NCBI RefSeq assembly: GCF_000745185.1
Contig: NZ_JQNJ01000001.1
Span: 3,330,501 to 3,394,500 of the forward strand
Origin: Muricauda sp. MAR_2010_75
GTDB taxonomy: Bacteria; Bacteroidota; Bacteroidia; Flavobacteriales; Flavobacteriaceae
Direction: 5' to 3'
DNA length: 64,000 nt
Positions 27,887 through 36,223 of the stretch are shown here, piece after piece. A program made the position numbers and the translations under genes. Below the pieces are notes generated by a model. It was not told the DNA's origin. It saw only the letters and a program-made list of their open reading frames with translations, and did not search any database. Each line of letters begins with the position of its first letter. Position 1 is the stretch's first letter.

Positions 27887-27894
27887 CAAAGTTA
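27887..27894 (-). promoter_or_regulatory. -7 box of the WYL regulator gene
   Basis: The minus strand reads TAACTTTG, a perfect TAnnTTTG. Its centre is 23 bp from the centre of the operator at 27906-27921, the same spacing as on the other side. Confidence 0.55.
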
Positions 27895-27905
27895 TGATTG
27901 GGTAC

Positions 27906-27921
27906 TGACAGCCTTTTGTCA
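27906..27921. promoter_or_regulatory. Operator 1, TGACA-N6-TGTCA
   Basis: The inverted repeat TGACA gccttt TGTCA overlaps the -33 region of the regulator promoter. It shares the longer form TACTGACA-N5-TTGTCA with operator 2. Autoregulation by the WYL protein is inferred. Confidence 0.6.
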
Positions 27922-27953
27922 ACAATAAAAATTTCACCCTCATTTTTTTCTAC

Positions 27954-27969
27954 TGACACGGGGTTGTCA
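27954..27969. promoter_or_regulatory. Operator 2, TGACA-N6-TGTCA
   Basis: The inverted repeat TGACA cggggt TGTCA overlaps the -33 region of the DinB promoter, 48 bp from operator 1 centre to centre. It is a direct repeat of operator 1 including the flanking TAC. Confidence 0.6.
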
Positions 27970-27980
27970 CACCCCCCGTT

Positions 27981-27988
27981 TACCTTTG
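27981..27988 (+). promoter_or_regulatory. -7 box of the dinB operon
   Basis: TACCTTTG matches TAnnTTTG perfectly and would start transcription about 25 nt before the DinB ATG. A TTG lies 14 bp upstream, inside operator 2, slightly closer than the usual spacing. Confidence 0.55.
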
Positions 27989-28020
27989 GTTCCAGAATCA
28001 ATAAATAAAAACAATGAACC

Positions 28021-28521
28021 ATGGAAAACACAGTAGAACAACAAAACAGCACAGCACAAGTGATTACACCTTCCCAACTTTTGGAGCATTGGCAAGGACA
28101 CCGAAGGGTAACGCGAAGGGTCATCGAAGCCTTTCCGGAAAAGGAGCTCTTTACACACTCCATTGGCGGAATGCGTCCATTTTCAGGGATGGTATCAGAG
28201 CTTCTGGCCATAGCGGTTCCAGGACTTCAAGAAATTGTGTCGGGTGAAACCGCAAAGTTTAACGAAGACTTGAATCATGGCAACAGTAAAGCTACACTAC
28301 TGAAATGGTGGGATGAGGCCACAGAGCAAATCAACGAGTTATGGGCCAAAATCCCAGTGGAGCGGTTTCAGGAGCATGTAAAATTATTTGGACAGTACGA
28401 AGGTTCCGTTCAATCCCAGATTTTTTATTTCATCGATAATGAGATTCATCACCGAGGGCAAGGGTACGTCTACTTGCGTTCATTGGATGTAGAACCTCCA
28501 TTTTTCTATGACCGAAGCTAA
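28021..28521 (+). CDS. DinB-family protein
   Basis: This 166-residue four-helix-bundle protein has the DinB/YfiT metal-site pattern: His residues in LLEHWQGHRR near the N-terminus and the pair in DNEIHHRGQGYVYLR near the C-terminus. Superfamily members are metal-dependent, often thiol-S-transferases that use bacillithiol or mycothiol. The presence of bshA elsewhere in the window makes a bacillithiol cofactor plausible here. It is the first gene after the WYL-controlled promoter, and a small gene follows after 12 bp. Confidence 0.88.
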   Translation: MENTVEQQNSTAQVITPSQLLEHWQGHRRVTRRVIEAFPEKELFTHSIGGMRPFSGMVSELLAIAVPGLQEIVSGETAKFNEDLNHGNSKATLLKWWDEATEQINELWAKIPVERFQEHVKLFGQYEGSVQSQIFYFIDNEIHHRGQGYVYLRSLDVEPPFFYDRS

Positions 28522-28533
28522 TTTGTTTTAGAA

Positions 28534-28752
28534 ATGAAAAACGTATTGGTATTTAAAACATCGGTTTCTGGTAAAGATGAAGTGAAAAAGCTAAAACCTT
28601 TGTTGAACCGATTGGTCAACCAAAACGGGTATTGGAATTTCGACCTGGAGGATTGTGATAACATCCTCCGGGTGGAAACCCAAAGCCTGAGCGCACCGGT
28701 AATCTCATCACTTTTACAGAAAAGTGGATTTCGTTGCGAAGAGCTTCATTGA
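28534..28752 (+). CDS. Small ferredoxin-like-fold protein, 72 residues
   Basis: The protein starts MKNVLVFKTSVSGKDEVKKL and alternates strands and helices (beta-alpha-beta-beta-alpha-beta), like the heavy-metal-associated fold. It lacks the CxxC metal motif; its two Cys (in DLEDCDN and FRCEEL) are far apart. The function is unknown. It is 12 bp downstream of the DinB gene and probably under the same WYL-linked promoter. Confidence 0.7.
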   Translation: MKNVLVFKTSVSGKDEVKKLKPLLNRLVNQNGYWNFDLEDCDNILRVETQSLSAPVISSLLQKSGFRCEELH

Positions 28753-28840
28753 GCATCTTGAATTGATGGTATATAATTTAGTCGAACAACTTTTTTTGAC
28801 CTTTTATTGAGTTTTTCCGTACTTCACAAAAACATTAGAA

Positions 28841-29362
28841 ATGACCATTTTTGTGGATATGGATGAGGTGATTGCCGATGCTTATGGAGCGCACCTCGAA
28901 CTATACAATTCTGAATTTGATGCCCAACTTAGATTGGAAGACTGCTATGGTAAGGAAGCGTGGCAATGTGTACCCAAGGAGCACCAAGAAACCGTAAGGG
29001 GACATAATTGGCGAATAGGATATTTTAGAAACTTGAAGGTGATTCCAGATAGCCAAGAAGTACTTTTTGAATTAAGTAAAAAATACGAGGTCTATATCGC
29101 CTCCGCGGCCATGGAATTTCCCAATTCCCTAAAGGAAAAATCGGATTGGTTGGATGAATTCTTTCCATTCATTCCTTGGAAAAAACGAATTCTATGCGGG
29201 GACAAGTTCATCTTAAAAGGTGATGTACTGATTGATGACCGTAGCAAAAACCTCAAAAAATTTGATGGAAGGAGTATCATGTTCACCTCTCCGCACAACA
29301 CCAACACCACAGATTTTGAACGTGCCAACAATTGGAGAGAAATCGCGGATAAACTTTTGTAA
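28841..29362 (+). CDS. 5'(3')-deoxyribonucleotidase-like HAD phosphatase
   Basis: This 173-residue protein belongs to the NT5C branch of the HAD superfamily. The N-terminal IFVDMDEVIADAYG supplies the nucleophile Asp and the DxD acid/base, and the late LIDDRSKNLKKF supplies the metal-binding Asp pair. It should dephosphorylate (deoxy)nucleoside monophosphates in the cytoplasm. It is the middle gene of the run, with the next gene 8 bp downstream. Confidence 0.85.
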   Translation: MTIFVDMDEVIADAYGAHLELYNSEFDAQLRLEDCYGKEAWQCVPKEHQETVRGHNWRIGYFRNLKVIPDSQEVLFELSKKYEVYIASAAMEFPNSLKEKSDWLDEFFPFIPWKKRILCGDKFILKGDVLIDDRSKNLKKFDGRSIMFTSPHNTNTTDFERANNWREIADKLL

Positions 29363-29370
29363 CTTGGGAC

Positions 29371-30099
29371 ATGCAAATTCGCCAAGTCATTTCCAAGATT
29401 GTTCTTTTGGGCATCCTATTCTTTCTTCAGGCTTGTTCTGCCCAATCCCAATTGGTGGAGGACGAAGCGCAGACAGTGACCAAAGAAAACCTCCGCTACT
29501 ATTTGTATTATCCAGAGGAATATTTTGAAAAACCAGATGATGAATTTGGACTATTGCTCTTTTTGCACGGTGGAGGTGAATCTGGAAGGGAATTGCTTCA
29601 TGTAAAGAAAAATGGCCCACCAAAATTGCTGGCAGAAGGCAAGCAATTTCCTTTTTTGGTTTTGGCTCCCCAAAATCCACATGAAAAAAAATGGTGGAAC
29701 ACCCAAGCGGTTAACCAATTATTGGATTCCATTGTTGATGCGAACCGGGTAGATAAGAACCGCCTCTATCTAACTGGACTCAGTAGGGGTGGAAGTGCAG
29801 CTTGGGAAATGGCCACACAGTATCCAGATAAATTTGCGGCCATGGCAGTGGTTTGCGGTATGGCTCCGGTACCTTATGCGCATTGGATTGACAAAAACAT
29901 GCCCATTTGGGTTTTTCATGGGGATAAAGATGAGACCATTAGCGTGGAAGAATCGGACAAAATGGTGAGCAGGCTCAAAGAAATGAATTACGATGTCATC
30001 TATACCCGGTACAAAGATTTGGGGCACAATGCTTGGGACAGGGCTTATACCACCGATTCACTCTACACATGGCTGGCCAAACAAAAACGGATAAACTGA
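29371..30099 (+). CDS. Alpha/beta hydrolase lipoprotein (esterase/peptidase type)
   Basis: This 242-residue lipoprotein has the signal LGILFFLQAC. The hydrolase domain has the oxyanion-hole LFLHGGGESG, the nucleophile elbow GLSRGGSAAW, a late Asp in VFHGDKDETI and His in KDLGHNAWD, which form a complete Ser-Asp-His triad. Relatives are annotated as prolyl-oligopeptidase-like or phospholipase/carboxylesterase enzymes. The substrate is unknown. The VanX-like gene starts 5 bp after its stop, so the two are likely expressed together. Confidence 0.85.
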   Translation: MQIRQVISKIVLLGILFFLQACSAQSQLVEDEAQTVTKENLRYYLYYPEEYFEKPDDEFGLLLFLHGGGESGRELLHVKKNGPPKLLAEGKQFPFLVLAPQNPHEKKWWNTQAVNQLLDSIVDANRVDKNRLYLTGLSRGGSAAWEMATQYPDKFAAMAVVCGMAPVPYAHWIDKNMPIWVFHGDKDETISVEESDKMVSRLKEMNYDVIYTRYKDLGHNAWDRAYTTDSLYTWLAKQKRIN

Positions 30100-30104
30100 T
30101 CGCA

Positions 30105-30812
30105 ATGAGATATTTGGTGTATATGTTGATGGCAATGTCCCTTTTGAACTGTAGGGAGAAGCTGGATAAAAAGAAGATTGAAGTACAAGAACCAGCAGTT
30201 GTAAAGGTCCCCGATACGGTAGCTGAGCAAGAGAAAAAACCAAAGACTTTTGAAGGTCTGGCAGACACCACTTTTGTTCGCTTGGCAGATTTCAGTGATG
30301 ATTTCGCCTATGATTTGAGATATGCCACAAAGAATAACTTTTTAAAGGCAAAGGTGTATGATTGTGCCGAATGTTACACGCGAGTGAAAACAGCAAAGGC
30401 ACTGATAGAGGCCAACAAAGATTTTATGAAAAAAGGGGTGAGAATCAAATTTTTTGATTGCTATCGCCCTAATTCAGTACAGTACAAGATGTGGGAGATA
30501 GTCCCCAACCCACAATATGTGGCTAATCCCGTAAAAGGATCTATCCATAATAAAGGTGGTGCTGTGGACATCACTTTGGTGGATAGAGATGGAAACGAAC
30601 TGGATATGGGCACCGATTTTGATTTCTTCGGAAAGAAAGCCTATCACGATAATCTGGATTTGCCCAAAGAAGTTTTGGAGAACCGAAAATTGTTAAAGGA
30701 AACCATGGAAGCCCATGGATTTTGGTCGATACGGACCGAATGGTGGCATTACAATTTATCGGCAGCTTCCAATGATCGGGTGGCCAACTTTAAATGGGAT
30801 TGTAACAATTAA
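30105..30812 (+). CDS. VanX-like D-Ala-D-Ala dipeptidase (M15D), lipoprotein
   Basis: The start is placed at MRYLVYMLMAMSLLNC, which gives a lipoprotein signal; an upstream ATG lies inside the previous gene. The mature part has the VanX/DdpX zinc site: SIHNKGGAVDITL (His and Asp ligands) and EWWHYN (catalytic Glu and third ligand His), plus the Arg in DCYRPNSVQ. The enzyme splits D-Ala-D-Ala, which fits peptidoglycan turnover outside the cytoplasm. Classical VanX and E. coli DdpX are cytoplasmic, so the lipoprotein form implies periplasmic action. Free D-Ala would be a substrate for the Dat enzyme encoded 4 kb away. Confidence 0.9.
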   Translation: MRYLVYMLMAMSLLNCREKLDKKKIEVQEPAVVKVPDTVAEQEKKPKTFEGLADTTFVRLADFSDDFAYDLRYATKNNFLKAKVYDCAECYTRVKTAKALIEANKDFMKKGVRIKFFDCYRPNSVQYKMWEIVPNPQYVANPVKGSIHNKGGAVDITLVDRDGNELDMGTDFDFFGKKAYHDNLDLPKEVLENRKLLKETMEAHGFWSIRTEWWHYNLSAASNDRVANFKWDCNN

Positions 30813-30827
30813 CTAAAAACAAATAAA

Positions 30828-31757
30828 GTGAAGCATTTTAAAACCACATCAATTCTCGCAGTACTTCTTGTATTTGTGGACATGGGTATATCGGCTCAAG
30901 ACACGATTATGCCTTTGTGGCCCAATAAAATTCCCAATCAAGAAGCATCCAATGAAAAGGAAAGAGTAGAGACAGACCGATTTGATTGGGTCACCAACGT
31001 ACAACAACCTACCATTGAAGTCTATTTGCCTACAAAAAGCAATGCCAATGGGCAGGCCGTGGTTATTTTTCCCGGGGGAGGGTACTATGGTTTGGCCTAC
31101 GACTGGGAAGGTATTGACATGGCCAAGGCCTTAAATTCCAAGGGAGTGGCAGGAATTGTGGTAAAATATAGATTGCCCATATCAAAATCCATTGTGGAGG
31201 GAAAAGAAGTGGTTCCCTTGCAAGATGCACAGCGGGCCATGCGTTTGGTAAAAAGTAAGGCGGCGGAATGGAATATTTCCGAAGGAAAAATAGGTATCAT
31301 GGGATTTTCTGCGGGTGGACATTTGGCCTCGACGCTGGGCACGCATTATGATGATACCGTGTATGAAAAACAAGATGAAGCAGATGAGTTAAGCGCCCGA
31401 CCCGATTTTATGGCCTTGATCTACCCTGTGATTTCCATGGACAATGAAACTACCCACTCAGGATCCAAGGGAGCCTTATTGGGCGAAAATCCATCGGATG
31501 AACTGGCCAACCGGTTTTCTGCCAACAAAAATGTGACCAAAGATACGCCTCCTGCTTTTTTGCTTCACGCCCAAGACGATGATGCAGTGCCTGTTGAAAA
31601 TAGCATTTTAATGTTCAGCGCACTGAAAAAGGAAGGGATTCCGGTAACCATGCACATTTACTCCAAAGGCGGTCATGGATTTTCCTTGGCCTTGAAGGAC
31701 CAGCGTCTCAAAAACTGGATATCCCTTTTGTACGATTGGCTGGATAATTTAGAGTAG
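30828..31757 (+). CDS. Secreted alpha/beta hydrolase, acetyl-esterase-like (BD-FAE type)
   Basis: This 309-residue protein starts at a GTG and has a signal peptide (SILAVLLVFVDMGISAQ). Motifs are the oxyanion-hole VIFPGGGYYGLAYDWEG, the nucleophile GIMGFSAGGHLAS, Asp in LLHAQDDDAVP and His in YSKGGHGFS. The arrangement matches acetyl-xylan or other carbohydrate esterases of Bacteroidota. It lies 15 bp after the VanX-like gene and ends 1 bp before the convergent methyltransferase gene. Confidence 0.88.
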   Translation: MKHFKTTSILAVLLVFVDMGISAQDTIMPLWPNKIPNQEASNEKERVETDRFDWVTNVQQPTIEVYLPTKSNANGQAVVIFPGGGYYGLAYDWEGIDMAKALNSKGVAGIVVKYRLPISKSIVEGKEVVPLQDAQRAMRLVKSKAAEWNISEGKIGIMGFSAGGHLASTLGTHYDDTVYEKQDEADELSARPDFMALIYPVISMDNETTHSGSKGALLGENPSDELANRFSANKNVTKDTPPAFLLHAQDDDAVPVENSILMFSALKKEGIPVTMHIYSKGGHGFSLALKDQRLKNWISLLYDWLDNLE

Positions 31758-31758
31758 C

Positions 31759-32940
31759 TCAGTCTAATTTTTTGCACTCCAACACGGTTAAAGCATCATT
31801 TAAAGTCCTGGTAAAAAAGAGATAAGAGTCACCGCCGTCCTTTATTTTGTGCTTTTTTCGGATTTCGGCAACTGAAATTGGAAAATTCCGAGTGGTGATG
31901 TTGGCCTTTTTATGGGCGAATTCTTTCAAGGGATTTTTAGAGTAGGGCAATGCCCTTGAAATGGAAAACCGCCTTCCGGGGAAATCCACCAGCGCATCCG
32001 ATGTGTATAAATGGGAATGCAAGTGCAACTTTTTCAGTCCGAATGTATTCCCTGCAGATTTAAACCCTCCTGATTTCAGGATGGCTGCATTGGGTTCGTA
32101 GAGATAGTTTTGAGGTTCTTGAAAATCAACCTCAGCATCCTTTTCATCATCCAGATTAAAACTGAAGACCATTTCCTGATTTTGGGTTTTATTGATGGTT
32201 TTGATGGTAACCTTATCTTGGTAATCTTGCTTCAACACAAAAAGGAGTTCTTTGACTTCATTGTTGATGGCCACCACATGAATTTCCTTTACAAAATTGA
32301 GCTCTTCAACACCTTGTTTTATATCCAAAAGAGGGGAGGCTTTCACCAAAATATTTTCGGTTTTCTTGAATAGAAAAGGAAGATGTTCTGGAAGGTTGGG
32401 TAGGCAATCCTTAAACAAAAAAACCTTTCCAATTTTTTCATTTCGCCGGGACGGGTCCACAAAAACCCAATCAAAATTTTTGTCTGTTTGCTTTAAAAAA
32501 TCAATTCCTTCTTCAGAAATGCAAACGATGTTTTTTTGACCCAAAACCGCAAAATTATGTTGGGCAATTTCACTGAGTTCTTCATTGATCTCACAATGCA
32601 AAACCGTGTCGATTTTTTTGGAAAAAAAATAGCTGTCAACTCCCAATCCCCCGGTGAGGTCCAGTAGTGTTTTTCCATCAACCAAACTAGCTTTGTACTG
32701 TGCTGTTTCCTCCGAACTGGTTTGCTCAATATTGAGTTTGTTGGGGTAATAAATGTTTGGCGTATTGAACCAGGAGGGGAGTTTGTCCTTGCATTTTTTC
32801 TTGGCCTCCAACTGTTCAGCGAGCTCTTTTTGCGATATGCCCGCAAAAAGTGGCTTTTTAAGCAATACTGACACGATGTCAGTATTCCAATTATTTTCTA
32901 TAAAATCCTGTACACCAGTATTTAATATTAATCTATTCAA
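31759..32940 (-). CDS. Class I SAM methyltransferase with THUMP-like domain
   Basis: This 393-residue cytoplasmic protein has a SAM-binding core with LLDLTGGLGVDSYFFS (motif I), HCEINEELSEIA and WVFVDPSRRNEKIG (catalytic-type motif). Its C-terminal region resembles the THUMP-like RNA-binding fold found in this family (NFPISVAEIRKKHKIKDGGD). The substrate is probably an RNA base, but which one is not established. It is 7 bp downstream of the AI-2E-family transporter gene on the same strand. Confidence 0.85.
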   Translation of the reverse strand: MNRLILNTGVQDFIENNWNTDIVSVLLKKPLFAGISQKELAEQLEAKKKCKDKLPSWFNTPNIYYPNKLNIEQTSSEETAQYKASLVDGKTLLDLTGGLGVDSYFFSKKIDTVLHCEINEELSEIAQHNFAVLGQKNIVCISEEGIDFLKQTDKNFDWVFVDPSRRNEKIGKVFLFKDCLPNLPEHLPFLFKKTENILVKASPLLDIKQGVEELNFVKEIHVVAINNEVKELLFVLKQDYQDKVTIKTINKTQNQEMVFSFNLDDEKDAEVDFQEPQNYLYEPNAAILKSGGFKSAGNTFGLKKLHLHSHLYTSDALVDFPGRRFSISRALPYSKNPLKEFAHKKANITTRNFPISVAEIRKKHKIKDGGDSYLFFTRTLNDALTVLECKKLD

Positions 32941-32947
32941 ACTAACA

Positions 32948-34048
32948 CTACAGGTTTTTTGTCAACTTTTTCACAAAGGAATATTCGGTCAAAAACTCCT
33001 TTAAAACCACCTTTATGGCGGTATATCCGGGAACGGCAACCACCATTCCAACCACTCCAAAAAGCAATCCGGCAATGATGATGACCAAAAAGATTTCCAG
33101 CGGATGGGATTTTACACTTGTGGAAAAAATAAAGGGCTGCGAAAAGAAATTATCGATGAGCTGCCCTATCACCAAACCAATAAAAACATACAGGGCTTTT
33201 GGCAAAATTACGGTACTGAAATCGGCGCCTAAAAAACTGGTCATGGTGAGGGTGATCATGATGCCTCCTCCAATGATCGGGCCTATGTATGGGATAATGT
33301 TGAAAAGGGCACAAAGAAAAGCGATCACAATGGCATTTTCCACCCCAACGATGAACAGCGAAATGGTATAAACGACAAATAGGATGAAAAGCTGCAACAA
33401 GATCCCGGCAAAGTACCTTGAGAGCAATCCATTGATCTTGTCAATGGATTTTACCAGATTACTTTCTTTGTTGTCGGGTACAAAAGTGAGCATCCCATTT
33501 TGGAAAAGTTTACTGTCCTTTAAAAAGAAAAATGAGATAAAGAGCACAGAGAAAAAACCGACACTAAAGTTGCTCAGAGTATTGACAAAGGAATTGAGAA
33601 AGTTGGGTATAAAACCAAAGTTTAGGTCTTTGAGCACACTTTCCTCAAGATGGGATTCCTTGATTAAGTCTTCCACATTTCCTGACGTGGCCCCAAAATA
33701 TTCCAAAATTTGAATGTACAGTGTGTTGATATCGGCTTTTAATGCCTCTATGTCCAAAAGGGATAGATTTTTACTTTGCTCTGTGATCAAGGGGATGAAC
33801 AAAGCCAATATCCCCAGAAAAATGGCCAGCATAAGCACCATGGTCGCCACTACGGCCAAGGTATTTGGAAGCCTTAGTTTATGCCTTAGGAACAAAACAA
33901 TTGGTCTTCCCAATAATGCAATGACCACGGCTATGGCCAAATAGGCTAAAACAGACTGGATTTTGTACAGGAAATAGCATAGGAGTACCACACCAACTAT
34001 TATGCTTACTGCCCTTAAAATTCCATTGGCTATTGTTTTTGAGGTCAT
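32948..34048 (-). CDS. AI-2E-family (PerM/TqsA) transporter
   Basis: This 366-residue inner-membrane protein has about seven to eight predicted helices. Family motifs are ALFNIIPYIGPIIGGG and a C-terminal GLLFGVVGMVVAVPGYTAIKV. Members export or exchange small molecules or ions; the autoinducer-2 name comes from E. coli TqsA and need not apply here. It sits between a DUF4159 gene (4 bp upstream) and the methyltransferase gene. Confidence 0.88.
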   Translation of the reverse strand: MTSKTIANGILRAVSIIVGVVLLCYFLYKIQSVLAYLAIAVVIALLGRPIVLFLRHKLRLPNTLAVVATMVLMLAIFLGILALFIPLITEQSKNLSLLDIEALKADINTLYIQILEYFGATSGNVEDLIKESHLEESVLKDLNFGFIPNFLNSFVNTLSNFSVGFFSVLFISFFFLKDSKLFQNGMLTFVPDNKESNLVKSIDKINGLLSRYFAGILLQLFILFVVYTISLFIVGVENAIVIAFLCALFNIIPYIGPIIGGGIMITLTMTSFLGADFSTVILPKALYVFIGLVIGQLIDNFFSQPFIFSTSVKSHPLEIFLVIIIAGLLFGVVGMVVAVPGYTAIKVVLKEFLTEYSFVKKLTKNL

Positions 34049-34052
34049 GATA

Positions 34053-34703
34053 TCAACTTTTAAAAGCGTATTCCACGATATTGGCTCCCATTTGTAGGGC
34101 TTTTACCCGGACATCTTCCGGGTCGTTGTGCACTGAGGGGTCTTCCCAGCCATCGCCCAAGTCAGATTCAAAGGTGAACAAAAGCACCAATCTTCCTTTG
34201 TCAAAAATACCCAGGGCTTGGGGTCTTTTGCCATCATGCTCATGGATTTTGGGAAGGCCATCGGGAAATTTGAACTTTTGATCAAAAACAGGATGGTCTG
34301 CACCTAATTCTTCCAACTGTTTTTCGGGAAATACTTTTTTCAGTTCCCTTTCCAGATATGGGGCCATGCCATAATTGTCATCAATATGTAAAAATCCACC
34401 TGAAAGCAAATAGGTTCTTAGGTTTTCCGCCTCTTCATCGGTAAAAAAGACATTCCCGTGCCCTGTCATATGAAGGAATGGATACTTAAAAATGGTGACA
34501 CTGCCCGTTTCCACGGTTTCGGGCTCAGGAGTGATTCTAGTACCCAGATTGGCATTGCAAAATTGGATGAGATTGGGCAAAGCCGTTGGGTTGGAATACC
34601 AATCACCTCCACCACCATATTTTAGGATGGCAATTTCTTGTGCAGGCACCAAGCCCATCATAAAAAACGTTAAAATACAACTGAACAGGGTAAGTTGTCT
34701 CAT
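34053..34703 (-). CDS. Secreted DUF4159-domain protein
   Basis: The 216-residue protein is read from MRQLTLFSCILTFFMMG, a signal peptide ending PAQ; an ATG 18 bp earlier is less likely. The mature part shows DUF4159 features: KYGGGGDWYSNPTALP near the start, then MTGHGNVFFTDEEAENLR and LHIDDNYGM. These are reminiscent of a glutamine-amidotransferase-like fold with an extended loop. The function is unknown. Its start faces the divergent DUF1223 gene, only 39 bp away. Confidence 0.85.
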   Translation of the reverse strand: MRQLTLFSCILTFFMMGLVPAQEIAILKYGGGGDWYSNPTALPNLIQFCNANLGTRITPEPETVETGSVTIFKYPFLHMTGHGNVFFTDEEAENLRTYLLSGGFLHIDDNYGMAPYLERELKKVFPEKQLEELGADHPVFDQKFKFPDGLPKIHEHDGKRPQALGIFDKGRLVLLFTFESDLGDGWEDPSVHNDPEDVRVKALQMGANIVEYAFKS

Positions 34704-34742
34704 GAAAATCCGATTAACCAACTAATCAAAAGTACAGTATTC

Positions 34743-35519
34743 ATGTTTAAAAAGATCATATTTCTCTCATTTGCCTTTTTTGGAATGTCGCTTATGGCAT
34801 TGTACACCGTTAAATATGAAAATGACCATATGCCGGAGATGTTCAACAGTGCGGAACGGCCATTTGTGGTATTGGAACTTTTCACCTCACAGGGATGTTC
34901 CAGTTGCCCTTCTGCAGATAGGCTGTTGGAAAAGGTTAAGAAGGAGTTCCCGGAAACTGTTTTTGCCCTGTCCTACCATGTGGATTATTGGGACTACATT
35001 GGCTGGAAAGACCCTTTTGCCAAACCCGGCTATGCCAAAAAACAAAGCGAGTATAACCGTGAGTTCGGGTACCCCAACAATTACACCCCGCAAATGGTAG
35101 TAAACGGAAGGGAACATTTTGTAGGGTCGAATCAGGCCAAAGCATATTCCAAAATAGGGTACTATACAGCCCAGAACACAGAAAATTCGATCACAATTTT
35201 GGATGCCAAAACTTCAAGCGATAAAATTTCGTTCCAATATTCCATTTCCGGGGATTTCAGCCATAAACTCCTGCGCGCCGTTTTGGTGATAAACGAGCGA
35301 ACTACAGAGGTAAAAAGAGGGGAAAACAGAAATAGGACCCTGCACAACAGCAATATTGTGGTCAATGAACACTATATTGATTTGGAAAGTCAAACAGGAA
35401 GTTCTTCCATTGCGATTCCGGCTTTGGTGACCCCAGCCGATGATTTGACCTTGATGTTATTGATGGAATCTGAAAATTTGGATATCACCGCGGCCGCCAA
35501 AACCCGGATAAACAACTAG
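34743..35519 (+). CDS. DUF1223 secreted thioredoxin-like protein
   Basis: The 258-residue protein starts at MFKKIIFLSFAFFGM, a signal-anchor-like segment. It contains the DUF1223 hallmark LELFTSQGCSSCPSADRLL with a thioredoxin-like CxxC, then YHVDYWDYIGWKDPFA and YTPQMVVNGRE. It probably acts outside the cytoplasm as a redox protein; its partner is unknown. Its stop shares the CTAG tetramer with the stop of the convergent rsmE gene. Confidence 0.87.
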   Translation: MFKKIIFLSFAFFGMSLMALYTVKYENDHMPEMFNSAERPFVVLELFTSQGCSSCPSADRLLEKVKKEFPETVFALSYHVDYWDYIGWKDPFAKPGYAKKQSEYNREFGYPNNYTPQMVVNGREHFVGSNQAKAYSKIGYYTAQNTENSITILDAKTSSDKISFQYSISGDFSHKLLRAVLVINERTTEVKRGENRNRTLHNSNIVVNEHYIDLESQTGSSSIAIPALVTPADDLTLMLLMESENLDITAAAKTRINN

Positions 35520-36220
35520 CTGTTGATAATGGCAACTGTTGCGCAAGCTACAACTGCAGCAGTTTCTGTTCGTAAGCGGGTATTTCCCAAAGATATGGGT
35601 ACAAAACCTTTCTGCTTGGCCAAATCAATTTCATCTTTGGAGAAATCACCTTCCGGACCAATGAGAATGGTAATGTCCCTATCAGCGATAACCCTTCTTT
35701 TCAATTCCATTTTTTCACCATTATCACAATGGCCAATGAACTTTAGTCCTGAGTGCTCTCCCTCAAGGAAAGTTTTTAAAGGGATTGCAGGATTGAGCTT
35801 GGGCAAAACGGTTTGCAGGGACTGTTTCATGGCAGATTGCAACACCCGTTCCATCCGTTCTAATTTTAAGGTTTTTCGTTCTGAATTATCACAGATGATG
35901 GGTGTGATTTCATCTACCCCAATTTCAGTGGCTTTTTCAAGGAACCATTCGTAGCGATCATTCATTTTGGTGGGAGCCACAGCAAGATGCAGCTTGTACC
36001 TTTTGGGAATGGTTTTTTTTGTGGAGATGATTCGGGCTTTGCATCTCTTTTGATCCGCAACCATGATTTCAGCCTCAAACGTATATCCTTTTCCGTTGGT
36101 AATATGCAGAATGTCACCTTCTTTTTTACGCAATACCCGAACAATATGCTTGCTTTCATCCGGCGAAAAGACAAACTGCGTGGCACTGTAATCTATAGAG
36201 GGGTTATAAAAGAGCTGCAT
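35516..36220 (-). CDS. rsmE: 16S rRNA (uracil-1498-N3)-methyltransferase
   Basis: This 234-residue SPOUT-class methyltransferase modifies U1498 of 16S rRNA. The N-terminal PUA-like region (MQLFYNPSIDYS, then ESKHIVRVLRKKEGD) and the C-terminal knot with ILIGPEGDFSKDEID and SLGNTRLRTETAAV are diagnostic. Length is normal. It is followed upstream by a TfoX-like gene, 3 bp away on the same strand. Confidence 0.95.
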   Translation of the reverse strand: MQLFYNPSIDYSATQFVFSPDESKHIVRVLRKKEGDILHITNGKGYTFEAEIMVADQKRCKARIISTKKTIPKRYKLHLAVAPTKMNDRYEWFLEKATEIGVDEITPIICDNSERKTLKLERMERVLQSAMKQSLQTVLPKLNPAIPLKTFLEGEHSGLKFIGHCDNGEKMELKRRVIADRDITILIGPEGDFSKDEIDLAKQKGFVPISLGNTRLRTETAAVVACATVAIINS

Positions 36221-36223
36221 AGG

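Noticed and set aside
27747..28211. 155-codon N-terminal extension of the WYL regulator frame
   Set aside because: It runs over both operators, two -7 boxes and the start of the DinB gene on the other strand. Family proteins begin near the HTH, at MGMDTAKRF.
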